Origin: Planctomycetaceae bacterium
GTDB taxonomy: Bacteria > Planctomycetota > Phycisphaerae > UBA1845 > UTPLA1
Length of the DNA stretch: 64,000 nt
Assembly: GCA_006969385.1 (NCBI GenBank)
Contig: CP030884.1
Location: 1,984,001 to 2,048,000, forward strand
Direction: 5' to 3'
In this document: piece by piece, positions 8,918-18,002 of the stretch
Layout of the letters: each line of letters begins with the position of its first letter
Position numbering within the stretch: position 1 is the stretch's first letter
Notes under the pieces: generated by a model
The model's input: the letters and a program-made list of their open reading frames with translations, nothing else
Told to the model about the DNA's origin: nothing
Database searches by the model: none
Made by a program: the position numbers and the translations under genes

Positions 8918-9148
8918 GGCAGACGACGAGGTTTCTCGGCGTGATGGCCGTCAGCCAGAATGTCCCCCCTCCCTCGCTGCGCTAAGGGGTGGGGCACGCG
9001 GGGCGCGAAGCAGTAGGAAACTTGGTTAACATTCAACAATGTACCCGAAATAAAGGCGGTTCTATCACGATTTGACGATATGATGCCGAACTGAATGGCG
9101 ATCTATGGAGATGGTTGCGTGACGGGCTGATCGAGCGAAAGGTGGACG
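8918..9148. other. Intergenic region with a C-rich/G-rich inverted repeat
   Basis: Contains TCCCCCCTCCCTCG followed by CTAAGGGGTGGGGCACGCGGGG around 8960-9003. It resembles the GGGGCACCCG palindromes found elsewhere in the window (53983-54110 and 59590-59620). No gene is visible. Confidence 0.4.
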
Positions 9149-10087
9149 ATGGAAACACAACGGGCGACATATCAAAGTTCGGGCAAGATTGGGATTTCGT
9201 TGATCGTCCTACCCATCTTCGGGCTCCTGAGTGCGGTGGCCGTCGCTGCGGCTTACGGTTACGGCTCTGTTTATAACCCGTCGATGAAGTTGGCGTTTAT
9301 TTTACCGATGCTGGGCGGCGGCGCGATCGGTGGCTTGCTCGCGTTGGGTGGTATCGTGGGTAAGTGCCGCAGTATGGTGTTTCTCACCCTCGTCAGTTTC
9401 ATCGTTAGCTTGATTTGCACCTATCTCATTTGGACATTCTTTTCATATGCGTTGTTATGGCGCAGCGATGCGACGGACGACCTGATGTTGATCGACTTCT
9501 TAGTTCCGAGCAACATTTGGATGATGATGCAGTTCATTGTGGAAGAAGGCTGGTATTCCACGCGAGAAGGAATACCCGTAACCGGCACGACTTTTTGGTG
9601 GAAGTGGTCGTTTGAGGCCCTCACGATCGTTGGCATCGGTACGATATTGCCGCCTTTATTGCTGAAATCGAAGCCCTTCTGTGAAGCGAGCGGTCGCTGG
9701 ATGACGTATGAAAAGGGCGTGCTGAATCTCGTACCCGTCGATGATGAATCCGTGTTTGCGCGCATGGTGTTCGGCGATATAGATGCCGTATTACAACTGC
9801 AGCCGGCGCATTCCGATCGACCGATTCGTCTACGGCTCGATCTTTGGAAGAGTGCCGCCGAAGAAGGCGGTGGTGTGTATCAGATCCAACTGGTGACAAC
9901 GCAATTCGATAAAAAGGGTAATACCCAAGATAACGAAAAGCAGATAACGGGAAGACTTGTGGTCAATCAGCGAGAGGTCGAACGCATCGAGCAATACGCG
10001 TTGGTGCAACCGACCGAACAACCGTTAGCCGCGCAGGTGGAGGCGATGGAGGACCAGTCAGCGCGGGATGGGTTCGATCGGGCATAG
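9149..10087 (+). CDS. Membrane protein of unknown function
   Basis: 312 residues, with AAAGGTGG just before the start. Hydrophobic segments at about 15-38, 49-68, 75-99 and 160-175 predict four membrane helices. A soluble domain follows from ~185 to the end, beginning GRWMTYEKGVLNLVPVDDES. Near its C-terminus, RLVVNQREVERIEQYALVQP looks like a PH-like or OB-like strand pattern but no family is recognised. It stands alone between the DUF6985-like gene and a converging secreted-protein gene. Location: cytoplasmic membrane. Confidence 0.6.
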   Translation: METQRATYQSSGKIGISLIVLPIFGLLSAVAVAAAYGYGSVYNPSMKLAFILPMLGGGAIGGLLALGGIVGKCRSMVFLTLVSFIVSLICTYLIWTFFSYALLWRSDATDDLMLIDFLVPSNIWMMMQFIVEEGWYSTREGIPVTGTTFWWKWSFEALTIVGIGTILPPLLLKSKPFCEASGRWMTYEKGVLNLVPVDDESVFARMVFGDIDAVLQLQPAHSDRPIRLRLDLWKSAAEEGGGVYQIQLVTTQFDKKGNTQDNEKQITGRLVVNQREVERIEQYALVQPTEQPLAAQVEAMEDQSARDGFDRA

Positions 10088-10180
10088 ACGCGGCGGTGTG
10101 ATGTTTGCATACGGTACTGAGTTCTCTAATCCTGGGGTCGATGGCATCGGCGTTGGCTTACTCGGTAGCGACAACGCCAT

Positions 10181-10211
10181 AAACAAGGGCCGCCCACGGT
10201 GGGCGACCCTT
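10181..10211 (-). terminator. Probable terminator for the leftward gene ending at 10268
   Basis: On the minus strand, AAGGGTCGCCCAC and GTGGGCGGCCCTT form a near-perfect 13-bp hairpin, followed by a T-rich tail (GTTTATGG). It lies 57 bases beyond the stop codon of the lamin-tail gene. Confidence 0.5.
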
Positions 10212-10267
10212 AGAGGAGGAGTATGAACGGCGCACTCGGCACCATTCATGTTGGGTGGGTCTTGGGT

Positions 10268-11707
10268 TTACGGTAACGGGCACGCGCCCGTGATAACTGC
10301 CTCAACGAAGAGTTGCATATCGAGGCCGTCCACGACGCTATCTTCATTAACGTCGTTATTGCTAAAGTCGCAACTGCCGCCGGTCGCCGATTGCCAGGCC
10401 GCTTCGCCTTCCAGTGCGGCGATGACCCAGCTATCGATATCGTTGATGTTAACGACACCGTCGCAGTTGGCGTCGCCGCACAAATCGCCTTGTGGGTCGG
10501 TCACGCTGTAATCCGTTGGTCCATGCAGGCGACCATTCAATGGATCGTCGAGGTCGATGCGCGTGCTGGCAGCGCTGGTCGCAATGAAGTCGCCGACGAT
10601 CGTCCAAAGACCGGCGGCGACGGCCAGCGTCGTACGCGTTTCGGCAAGGCCGGCCCCCTGGCCGTTAATATTCCATTGCAGATGGTCGGCAATAAGATCG
10701 CTGTTGAGGAATGACACGTTCCCGCCCAGCGCTGGGAAGTAAAGCTGAATGCCATACGCATCCGGATCGAGCGGCAATGCAAACGCTCCGACTTGCAATC
10801 GGTTGATGTTATCCATGCCGATGGGCGCGTCGTTGTTGAAGTGAATCGTAAACGACGAGTTGGATTCGATCACCACACCATCGAGGCCGGTCGGATTGGT
10901 GTATTGCCGCTGCTCGTCGAAGTCGTGCGAGCAAAAGCGCCAGCCGCTCAAGTTGATATGGTTGGGGCCGAAGTTAAACAGCTCGAGCGTACCGGCGTCA
11001 AAGTCGATCGACCGAATTTGCACATCGCGATAATCGGGATTGGTGACGGCGTAATCGGTGGGGCCGTGCAAACGACCGTTGCTTGCGTCGGTCAGGTCGA
11101 TGCGGGCACTGTCGTTGTTGGTCGAAACGAACTTACCGGTGCCTGTCCAAAGCCCCGTGGCCACGGCTTGCGCTGTGCGCGCTTCCGACGTGCCGGTCGG
11201 ATCGCCTAACACGTTCCACTGCACGTGATCGGCGATCAGGCTGCTGTCGTTAAACGAAACGAAGCCACTGGTTCCGGGGAAGTACAGTTGAATGCCGTAC
11301 GCATCCTGATCGAGGGGTTGGGCAAAACCGACGAGTTGACTGCGATTGATGTTATCGGCACCGGGCGGCGCGTCGTTATTGAAGTAGATCGTGATAGACG
11401 TGCCCGCTTCGATCAGCACGCCATTAAAGCCGGAGGAAGACGAATAAACCCGCTGCTGATCGAGGTCGTGCGAACAGAAGCGCCAACCGCTCAGGTCGAT
11501 GTCGGTGACGCCGAAGTTATGTAGTTCGAGCGTGCTGGCGTTGAAGTCGATGCTGCGAATTTGCACGTCGCGATTATCGGCGGCGGCGACGGTGGGGTAT
11601 GCGAGCAAGGTCGCACACAAGCATGCGGCGCTTAGGCCCAGTCGGGTGAATCGGCGGCTCTTTCGCCAAATGGTTGGACGCAGTGATAGACACACATCGG
11701 ATCGCAT
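10268..11707 (-). CDS. Secreted protein with two lamin-tail-like domains and a dockerin-like tail
   Basis: 479 residues. The frame is open far upstream, but the ATG at 11707 has AGGAGCGGGAA directly before it and is followed by a twin-basic signal peptide (RKSRRFTRLGLSAACLCATLLAYPTVAAA). Two tandem domains of ~150 residues follow, each beginning NRDVQIRSIDFNAS or YRDVQIRSIDFDAG and containing LSGWRFCSHD, FNNDAP, AYGIQLYFP and RLHGPTDY. This is the lamin-tail (LTD) pattern. The end carries GDANCDGVVNINDIDSWV and NDVNEDSVVDGLDMQLFV, a two-repeat dockerin-like module. It is divergent from the ECF sigma gene at 11957, so both may share a control region. Probably surface-exposed. Confidence 0.82.
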   Translation of the reverse strand: MRSDVCLSLRPTIWRKSRRFTRLGLSAACLCATLLAYPTVAAADNRDVQIRSIDFNASTLELHNFGVTDIDLSGWRFCSHDLDQQRVYSSSSGFNGVLIEAGTSITIYFNNDAPPGADNINRSQLVGFAQPLDQDAYGIQLYFPGTSGFVSFNDSSLIADHVQWNVLGDPTGTSEARTAQAVATGLWTGTGKFVSTNNDSARIDLTDASNGRLHGPTDYAVTNPDYRDVQIRSIDFDAGTLELFNFGPNHINLSGWRFCSHDFDEQRQYTNPTGLDGVVIESNSSFTIHFNNDAPIGMDNINRLQVGAFALPLDPDAYGIQLYFPALGGNVSFLNSDLIADHLQWNINGQGAGLAETRTTLAVAAGLWTIVGDFIATSAASTRIDLDDPLNGRLHGPTDYSVTDPQGDLCGDANCDGVVNINDIDSWVIAALEGEAAWQSATGGSCDFSNNDVNEDSVVDGLDMQLFVEAVITGACPLP

Positions 11708-11956
11708 TTCCCGCTCCTGTGCTAGATGGTTGACGCGCATCACGTTCGAGTTCCCAAACGGACGTCGCGCTGATTCGGTTGTCCCTTTGCAGACGAATGA
11801 CTGATGTCGCCGCGCGAATGAGGCATTGCACGAAGCGGAGAATTTTCTGAAGAAATCTGACCGTACGGATAGACGGCGATTTTGGTTAAACTTCTGCAAT
11901 GCCAACAGGCCGGGGGCGACATGCATCGGTAGTGGTGTTAGCTTGAGCAGGCGGAT

Positions 11957-12547
11957 ATGAGTGAGAAACCGGAAGCCAATCTGAAGTATCCAACTGCTGC
12001 GCCGCTCAGTACGGACGCATTCGTCGCCCGTCTGGAAAGGGTTCATCGCCTGCTCTGGCTGGTGGCTGCTGGCGTTCTGGGTAATCGCGTCGATGCCGAT
12101 GATGTCGTGCAGGAGGCCACGATGATCGGCCTGCAGAAGCGAGCCGAGTTCGACCCCGATAGCAACTTCAAGGCTTGGATGGTGCAAATCGTGCGCAACG
12201 TCGCCCTGAATCACGGTCGCAAAGTTCAACGTCGCCAGGCGAACGAACAAGCCTCGCCGGTCGTTGACGCTGCGCTCGATTCAACATCGACGGCATCGCC
12301 GGTGGATGAGCGCGGCAGCGTCATGGCAAATCAGGAAGCGTTCGACGATCGGGTTTTGGGTGCGCTTCGTACGCTCGGCGAAACGGCGCGGGCGTGTTTA
12401 CTGCTAAAGACGGTGGAAGGCTTGGCGTATGCGGAGATCGCCGACGCCTTGGGCATACCCGAAGGCACGGCGATGAGTCATGTGCATCGATCGCGCAGAG
12501 AGATGCGCAAGCACTTAAGCGATGTGGCAGTTGGGGGCGGCAGATGA
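11957..12547 (+). CDS. ECF-type RNA polymerase sigma factor
   Basis: 196 residues. Region 2 spans about residues 25-95, with VDADDVVQEATMIGLQKRAEFD and FKAWMVQIVRNVALNHGRK. Region 4 is a helix-turn-helix near 145-185 with LGETARACLLLKTVEGLAYA and EIADALGIPEGTAMSHVHRS. Region 3 is absent, as in ECF sigma factors. The next gene, 18 bases downstream, encodes a membrane anti-sigma-like protein, so activity is probably released by an envelope signal. The divergent neighbour (lamin-tail protein) is a possible target but no promoter motif was established. Confidence 0.92.
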   Translation: MSEKPEANLKYPTAAPLSTDAFVARLERVHRLLWLVAAGVLGNRVDADDVVQEATMIGLQKRAEFDPDSNFKAWMVQIVRNVALNHGRKVQRRQANEQASPVVDAALDSTSTASPVDERGSVMANQEAFDDRVLGALRTLGETARACLLLKTVEGLAYAEIADALGIPEGTAMSHVHRSRREMRKHLSDVAVGGGR

Positions 12548-12565
12548 GAATCGGCCGAACGACTG

Positions 12566-13378
12566 ATGACGAGTAACCAAGAAAAATTCGAACAGTGGCT
12601 CAACGCCTACCTCGACGATGCCCTTTCCGACGAGCAGCGTGCAAAATTTGAAGCGCTCATTGCGAAAGACCCCGCCGCGCGGCGTCAGTTGGAGTTGCAG
12701 CAAGCCGTCGATGCGTCGCTGCAGCGCAGTTTCGATCCGCCGGCATCGCAACCGACAAACATTGGCGATCTCGAAAAACAGGCACAGTTTCGTGCGGGTA
12801 CTTCCTCATTAACCGAAAAGTCTTCGATTCAGAATGTCGCGCGAACATTTCGTTGGCAACGTTACGCGCTGGCGGCGCTGTTTGCGTTGGTCGCGGGCGG
12901 CGGCGCGTGGTGGTGGTCGCAGGACGGTGGGGGGGGCACCACCGACCCGACGTATCAGTTTCGGACTTTACTGGCTTTCTACGACGCGTCCGCCAAAAAC
13001 GACTTCAAAGAAGACTGGGTCTGTGCCAGCCCGTCCGAGTTCGCGGCGACCTTCCAAACGCGTGTTGGTTACGGTCTAAGGCAACCCGATGTGCCGGCCA
13101 ATGTGCAACTGTTGGGTTTGAAGTACGGCAAGACGATCACCGGCCTTACCGTACACATCATGGCGAAAGTAGATGGTGAGGGCGTGATTGTGTTTGTCGA
13201 TAAGAAGTCGCGCGATCCCAAGCCTGATATGAAACAAGGGGACCTCAACGTGTTTCGTCGCGAAATGGACCATCTGATCGCGTATGAAATGACGCCGCAC
13301 GATAAACCGGCGCTTCTGCCCGTGTTGGAAGAGCGCGAAGTGAGTGCGGAAGAAGTCGAAGCGTTTTATCGACGGTAG
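12566..13378 (+). CDS. Anti-sigma factor-like membrane protein
   Basis: 270 residues. The N-terminus (FEQWLNAYLDDALSDEQRAK, ALIAKDPAARRQLELQQAVD) has the zinc-finger-like anti-sigma helix pattern, but without the usual H-x3-C-x2-C. One membrane helix lies at about residues 94-113 (YALAALFALVAGGGAWWWSQ). The remaining ~155 residues should be outside and look like a sensor domain, though I recognise no family. Position directly after the ECF gene and in the same direction supports the pairing. The predicted role is to hold the sigma factor at the membrane. Confidence 0.75.
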   Translation: MTSNQEKFEQWLNAYLDDALSDEQRAKFEALIAKDPAARRQLELQQAVDASLQRSFDPPASQPTNIGDLEKQAQFRAGTSSLTEKSSIQNVARTFRWQRYALAALFALVAGGGAWWWSQDGGGGTTDPTYQFRTLLAFYDASAKNDFKEDWVCASPSEFAATFQTRVGYGLRQPDVPANVQLLGLKYGKTITGLTVHIMAKVDGEGVIVFVDKKSRDPKPDMKQGDLNVFRREMDHLIAYEMTPHDKPALLPVLEEREVSAEEVEAFYRR

Positions 13379-13410
13379 GTGCTTGGTCGGCAAAGGATCG
13401 CCGTAATAGT

Positions 13411-14526
13411 TTAGACGCCTGTATAAATGATATACACAATTGAAAAGTAAGGGTCGAGAATCGGATGCGCCGCGCCCCCGCCGGTGAATCCCGAGCGATC
13501 TGGCGTCGGGCCGCTGGTACTCACATCGCCTTGACTACCCAAAATTGGGTTCGGGCCGGTCAGCCCGATACCCGACGACGTTTGCACCTCATGTGTGTGC
13601 GTGATGTCGTGGTCGTGCGATGGCATCTCGGCAATCGTCAACGTGTGCGTCGCACTGCCGCCGGTCTGCGTTGAGCCACCGTCCACCGTCGTCATGGGGA
13701 TACCACCGACATCACCGCTGGCCCCCATAGGTGTGCGGTCGCGAAAGTCGGGCAAATTAAACGTTGTCGCGCCATCGCCCACACCGTAAATCGTGTTGAG
13801 CACAGCGAACAAGTCTGAGTATGTAACGCGCGACACGGCCGCGCCGTCGCAAACCTCCCACCCGGGCGGCACTGTGGCAATCGGTCCGGCCCACATCCGT
13901 ACTTCACCAACGAGAAAGCCTTGGTGCACGGCGGCAACGGCAGCCACTGCCTCGCTATCGGTATAGCGGGCGTGCAGGTCGCCGCTTATGCCGGCATCCA
14001 ACTTTGCGGTGGTAATGGCTCCGTCGGCGATTGCACTGGTGGTAATAGCGTTCAGCGCCATCTTGGCCGCGGTAATCGCGCCATCGACAATCATCGAGGT
14101 CGTGACCGAGTCGCCTTCGCCATTCATGACGTATTGCGGATGATCGTCATCGCCAAGACCAGTCAGTGCGCCGTGGTCTGTAGTCCCAGGTGGCCCGGGA
14201 GGGCCTTGGGGGCCAGTAGCACCACGCGCACCCGTCGGTCCTGGTGTACCCGGCGCGCCATCCTCTCCCGGCCGCCCTTCCAACGGAAAGGCAATCACCA
14301 AGGGCTGATTGTACGGGTTGACGGTTTGCGGTCCGACGATTTGCTGCGCGACGGGTGTATCCGCCTGATCCAGACTCCCAAAAAGCGATGCGAATTCCAT
14401 ACTTGGAATGCAACCGGGGTCGGCCTGACCGCCAAATAGGATTAGGCAACAGACGAGTAGGCCTGCGCGTTTTGCGAAGCTGCCGAGCGATGTCGATAGA
14501 CTTGTTGTCGCGCGATCATTACGCAT
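13411..14526 (-). CDS. Secreted collagen-like protein with phage tail-collar domain
   Basis: 371 residues. A signal peptide (~20-38, LLVCCLILFGG) is followed by a short Gly-X-Y collagen-like run (GEDGAPGTPGPTGARG). Then comes the tail-spike motif ALTGLGDDDHPQY, which in phage fibres links to a trimer stalk. The C-terminal ~160 residues are a tail-collar domain: VGEVRMWAGP, PPGWEVCDGAAVSR, FNLPDFRDRTPMGA and SHDHDITHTH. No other phage gene is near, and the signal peptide argues for an exported host protein rather than prophage debris. Its start overlaps the PAS gene by 8 bases, indicating co-transcription and translational coupling. Confidence 0.82.
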   Translation of the reverse strand: MRNDRATTSLSTSLGSFAKRAGLLVCCLILFGGQADPGCIPSMEFASLFGSLDQADTPVAQQIVGPQTVNPYNQPLVIAFPLEGRPGEDGAPGTPGPTGARGATGPQGPPGPPGTTDHGALTGLGDDDHPQYVMNGEGDSVTTSMIVDGAITAAKMALNAITTSAIADGAITTAKLDAGISGDLHARYTDSEAVAAVAAVHQGFLVGEVRMWAGPIATVPPGWEVCDGAAVSRVTYSDLFAVLNTIYGVGDGATTFNLPDFRDRTPMGASGDVGGIPMTTVDGGSTQTGGSATHTLTIAEMPSHDHDITHTHEVQTSSGIGLTGPNPILGSQGDVSTSGPTPDRSGFTGGGAAHPILDPYFSIVYIIYTGV

Positions 14527-15364
14527 GGTTACTCGCGGTTTGGTTACCGTCTCGTATCGCGTCGACCGTCCTGGTGACCTTTCCGCCGTCGACGGCAGTC
14601 GCCTCGCGCGAAATCCCCATCACGCCGATTTGTTCGCCGCTCTGATCGATGATGGGAGCCGATCGCAAGATGGATGTGAAGACCTCGCCATTCTTGCGGC
14701 GATTGTGAACCTTACCGTCGTAGCCATGCTTGAAGGTCTTCGTTCGGATCGACCATCCGCTGCTCGGGTCGGCGTAAAGCATGCTGATCGGTTCGCCCAG
14801 GACTTCGGCGCGGCTATACCCGAACGTGTCTTCGGCGGCTCGATTGAACTCGGTAATGCGCAACGACAAATCGACGGCGATGATCATATCCATCGAATGA
14901 TCGACGAGTAGCTGAGCGTAGTTGTCGGTATCGCGCAATTGGGCCAGTAGCTGTTTTTGGTTGCGTGCCGCGGTACGCTGGTGTTCGTTACAGCGTGCGG
15001 CAGACATCGCAGCGCGAAGCTGTTGACGATTGAGCTGATCCGCCCAAACGACGTCATCCGCGCCGCTGCTAAACAGTTCGCGACATTCAGGGCCATCGGA
15101 TGAATCCGTGACGACGATGATTGGTCGTAGTTCCGCGTTATCGCGTAGCGCTCTGACGATCTGGCTCGTGTCGAGGGAGTTTGTGCATTTGATAATCAGA
15201 TAGTCGAACAGTACGCGGTCGTGAACGATCGGAAGCTCGTTGGCACGTATCTTGTTCGGCCAGTCGCATGTTGGCTGGAACGCGTCCTTCTCGAATGCGT
15301 CCATGAGCGCTATACGAAATGCGTCGTCGCCGACAACTTGAATAGTGGTGCGATGTTCGTTCAT
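14519..15364 (-). CDS. PAS-domain protein with degenerate receiver-like N-terminus
   Basis: 281 residues. Residues 1-130 look like a response-regulator receiver fold (VLFDYLIIKC, RPIIVVTDSSDGPECRELFS, SGADDVVWADQLNRQQLRAA), but the usual phospho-acceptor pattern is not clear. Residues ~150-270 are a PAS domain: VDHSMDMIIAVDLSLRITEF, FGYSRAEVLGEP, then NGEVFTSILRSAPIIDQSGE and IGVMGISR. There is no kinase, GGDEF or DNA-binding output. It may sense a small molecule and act through a partner. Its end overlaps the tail-collar gene, and no strong ribosome binding site was seen before its start. Confidence 0.75.
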   Translation of the reverse strand: MNEHRTTIQVVGDDAFRIALMDAFEKDAFQPTCDWPNKIRANELPIVHDRVLFDYLIIKCTNSLDTSQIVRALRDNAELRPIIVVTDSSDGPECRELFSSGADDVVWADQLNRQQLRAAMSAARCNEHQRTAARNQKQLLAQLRDTDNYAQLLVDHSMDMIIAVDLSLRITEFNRAAEDTFGYSRAEVLGEPISMLYADPSSGWSIRTKTFKHGYDGKVHNRRKNGEVFTSILRSAPIIDQSGEQIGVMGISREATAVDGGKVTRTVDAIRDGNQTASNHA

Positions 15365-15613
15365 AAATGGCCCGATTCAAATATCGCATACATTTGGTGC
15401 ACGATGGCTGTCGCCCACAGATTGCAGGCAGTCGATGTAGATTAGATCGTGCCCCACAAGGGGTACCGCAAGTAAATTCGGGGTTTATGGACACCAACGG
15501 AATCGAGGACTGATAACCGGGCGTGTTTATTTGATATCCGCTCGGGCAGCGTCCGAATTGCAAAATCAATATTGGACTATCGGGCTCGCGCCAAATATTG
15601 GCTCTAATGAATA

Positions 15614-17119
15614 CTACGTCGAGGATTTGTTTAAGCGATCTTCCAACATTTGCCCGGCCAGCTTCGGATCGGCCTTCCCTTGCGATAGCTTCATCACTTG
15701 GCCGCGCAAAAAGCCGAGGGCGGCCTTGGCCTTCTTCGGGTTGGTCGTGGCGTCGTCAAAGGCTTGCTGGTTGGCGGCGATGGCCGCGTCGACCCATGCG
15801 GCGAGTTGGTTCTCGTCGCGCTCCTGCACCAAGCCGAGTTCGGTTGCGATAGCAGCTAAGTCGACGCTGTCCCGGGCGTTACTCGGTTCGGCTGTGTTGA
15901 TGTTCTTGCAATGTTGCTCGGCCACTTGGGAAGCGGCGCTGGCGCTAATGGTTCCGTCGGCGACCAACTGTGCCAGTTGCGTAACCGCCGCAGCATCGAT
16001 ACCGGTTTGCGCCACCGACTGTTGCGATGCCGATGCGATGTGATTCCACACGCCGACGAACTGCTTGGTCAAAATTTTGGTGTCTGCGCCGGCATCGATG
16101 GCCGCTTCGTAAAGATCGGCGGTGGCGCGATCGGCCATGATGATCTCGCAGTCTTTCTCCGTCATGCCGAACGATTTAATGAAGCGCGCCTGTCGCACCA
16201 GCGGCAACTCGCCCACGCGCGCTCGAAATCCGGAAAGCTCGGCGGCGTCGAGTTTGGCAGGCACAAGGTCGGGCTCGGCAAAGTAGCGGTAGTCGTGCGA
16301 CTCTTCCTTACCGCGCTGAAACTCGGTGACTTCGAGCTGATCGTTCCAGCCGAAGTTCTGCTTACCGCGTTTCTCGAGCGTGTAATCGTGATCGTCCCGC
16401 CACGCGTCGACTTGGCGGCGGATTTCGTATTCGATCGACGAACGCACCGACCGAAAGCTGTTGAGATTTTTTATCTCACTAATCGGCGTTCGGTACTCCG
16501 TACCGTCATCGTCGGTGATGGAAACGTTTACGTTGGGCTCGAACCGCATTTGACCCTTTTGCATATCGGCGTCAGAGATACCAAGGAAGCGCACTAGCTT
16601 CTGCAACTCTACGCAAAACGTATATGCCTCGTCAGCGTTAGCGATGTCGGGCTCGGTCACGATTTCCAACAATGGCGTACCGGCACGATTCAGGTCGACG
16701 CGCGTATGATTCAAGCCTTCGTGCAGATTCTTACCGGCATCTTCTTCCAAGTGCGCCCGAATGATCCCGATGCGCCGCAATGCGCCATTGACCGTCGGAA
16801 TCGTAAAGCCGCCCTTCGACGCGACGGGCAAATCGTATTGGCTGGTCTGAAAGTTCTTCGGCATGTCGGGGTAGTAATAGCTTTTACGATCCCACTTCGT
16901 CACGCCGGCGATATCGCATTCGAGCGCCAACCCTCCCAGCACGGCGAACTCAAACGCCTGCCGATTCATCACCGGCAGCGCCCCCGGCAAGCCCAAACAG
17001 ACGGGGCAAACATGCGTATTGGGCGCGGCTGCGAATTCCAGCCGACAGCCGCAAAACAGCTTGGTACGTGTCGCCAGCTGCACGTGAATTTCGAGGCCGA
17101 TGATGGGGCGGATGGTCAT
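15614..17119 (-). CDS. gatB: Aspartyl/glutamyl-tRNA amidotransferase subunit B
   Basis: 501 residues, the usual length. GatB in the GatCAB complex activates misacylated Glu-tRNA(Gln) or Asp-tRNA(Asn) for amidation. The N-terminus has IGLEIHVQLATRTKLFCGC and HVCPVCLGLPGALPVMN, both family signatures with the metal-site cysteines. RAGTPLLEIVTEPD and FEPNVNVSI follow. The C-terminal ~150 residues are the helical YqeY-like tail that contacts tRNA (KAALGFLRGQVMKLSQGKAD). gatA and gatC are not in the window, so the genes are dispersed here. Confidence 0.97.
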   Translation of the reverse strand: MTIRPIIGLEIHVQLATRTKLFCGCRLEFAAAPNTHVCPVCLGLPGALPVMNRQAFEFAVLGGLALECDIAGVTKWDRKSYYYPDMPKNFQTSQYDLPVASKGGFTIPTVNGALRRIGIIRAHLEEDAGKNLHEGLNHTRVDLNRAGTPLLEIVTEPDIANADEAYTFCVELQKLVRFLGISDADMQKGQMRFEPNVNVSITDDDGTEYRTPISEIKNLNSFRSVRSSIEYEIRRQVDAWRDDHDYTLEKRGKQNFGWNDQLEVTEFQRGKEESHDYRYFAEPDLVPAKLDAAELSGFRARVGELPLVRQARFIKSFGMTEKDCEIIMADRATADLYEAAIDAGADTKILTKQFVGVWNHIASASQQSVAQTGIDAAAVTQLAQLVADGTISASAASQVAEQHCKNINTAEPSNARDSVDLAAIATELGLVQERDENQLAAWVDAAIAANQQAFDDATTNPKKAKAALGFLRGQVMKLSQGKADPKLAGQMLEDRLNKSST

Positions 17120-17279
17120 AACAGCAGGTAGTTTACGGAATAATGGGACTGTGCGAAGTATCTGAGAATGCCGTTAGTCCGGAGGCGGATAGTGGCTGTA
17201 ACGTATTGATATTGATCGGTTTATAACCCTATCCGTGTTGGGTTTCCTCACGCCAGGACAGCTCGCGGCATTCGTATGT

Positions 17280-17307
17280 GTACAAAATTTGCTACAATAA
17301 GTTGTAC
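17280..17307 (+). promoter_or_regulatory. Probable autoregulatory operator/promoter of the toxin-antitoxin pair
   Basis: GTACAA (17280-17285) and TTGTAC (17302-17307) form a perfect inverted repeat with a 16-base spacer. A -10-like TACAAT (17293-17298) lies inside it. Phd-type antitoxins bind such palindromes, so the site probably represses its own operon. The -35 region (TTCGTA, 17271) is weak. Confidence 0.55.
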
Positions 17308-17341
17308 GCAGGTTAAATGCGCCTTTGCAGGAGTCCGCACT

Positions 17342-17632
17342 TTGAATACCAAGAACATCATTCCAATCAGCGAACATCGGTCCCACATCACCGAGCACAT
17401 TAGGCTCGTTCAGGAGACCGGCCAACCGTTGGTCATTACGCAGCAGGGGCGCGCGGCCGGCGTGTTACTGAGCCCGGCGGCATACGACGCACTGGTGGAA
17501 GCGGCGCAGCTAAATCAAGACGTCACCGCAATCAAGGCCGGAATCCAATCGGTTGAGAACGGACATGGCGTCGACGGTAGAGATGCATTGCAACAGCTCG
17601 CCAGGAAACACAACATCGATTTGGCGTCGTGA
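17342..17632 (+). CDS. Type II antitoxin, Phd/YefM family
   Basis: 96 residues if translated from TTG at 17342, which has AGGAG 8 bases before it and gives the typical Phd start MNTKNIIPISEHRSHITEHI. The frame is open 66 bases further upstream, but those residues do not fit the family and would cover the operator. The body has TGQPLVITQQGRAAGVLLSP and AAYDALVEAA, the Phd/YefM fold that binds DNA. The C-terminus should wrap the toxin. The stop overlaps the toxin start by four bases (GTGA), which couples the two. Confidence 0.88.
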   Translation: MNTKNIIPISEHRSHITEHIRLVQETGQPLVITQQGRAAGVLLSPAAYDALVEAAQLNQDVTAIKAGIQSVENGHGVDGRDALQQLARKHNIDLAS

Positions 17633-17943
17633 GTTACCGCGTCGAGTATGGGCCGGAAGCAATCGCGTATATTGATAACCAGATTGAATGGTTGCGCGGT
17701 CAGGCGATTTCGGATGAGACAATCGCATCGTGGCTGCGCCAGCTTCTTCACTTTACCGAGGGTCTCTACATCGCGCCATATCGGCATGCGACAGCGGAAG
17801 CTGAATCAGAGCGGCTTGGCAAAGATATTCGCAAGACGCACGTCGGTGATTACCTAATCTTCTACTCGATTGATGAAGAACAACGACGCGTTGCCGTCGT
17901 TCGTATCAGACACGCCGCCCAACAAGTGAACGTTGGACGTTAG
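17629..17943 (+). CDS. Type II toxin, RelE/ParE family
   Basis: 104 residues starting with GTG inside the last codons of the antitoxin. The sequence has the RelE/ParE fold pattern: YRVEYGPEAIAYIDNQIEWL, then LGKDIRKTHVGDYLIFYSID and RVAVVRIRHAAQQV. The R-x-H near the end and the tyrosines in the DYLIFYSI strand are usual. ParE members poison gyrase while RelE members cut mRNA on the ribosome. The helical N-terminal hairpin favours ParE, but this is not certain. It looks intact. Confidence 0.88.
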   Translation: MSYRVEYGPEAIAYIDNQIEWLRGQAISDETIASWLRQLLHFTEGLYIAPYRHATAEAESERLGKDIRKTHVGDYLIFYSIDEEQRRVAVVRIRHAAQQVNVGR

Positions 17944-18002
17944 TTGCGAGTTACGGCCGCGTTGATGTTCAAAAAACGATTGGTGGGTATGCCGCTGGCA
18001 AT

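Noticed and set aside
11708..12250. Upstream extension of the lamin-tail gene to 12250
   Set aside because: It would run antisense through the ECF sigma gene, and the ATG at 11707 has an excellent ribosome binding site directly followed by a signal peptide.
13411..14526. Prophage remnant
   Set aside because: Only the tail-collar domain is phage-like. The protein has a signal peptide and collagen-like repeat, and no other phage gene lies near.
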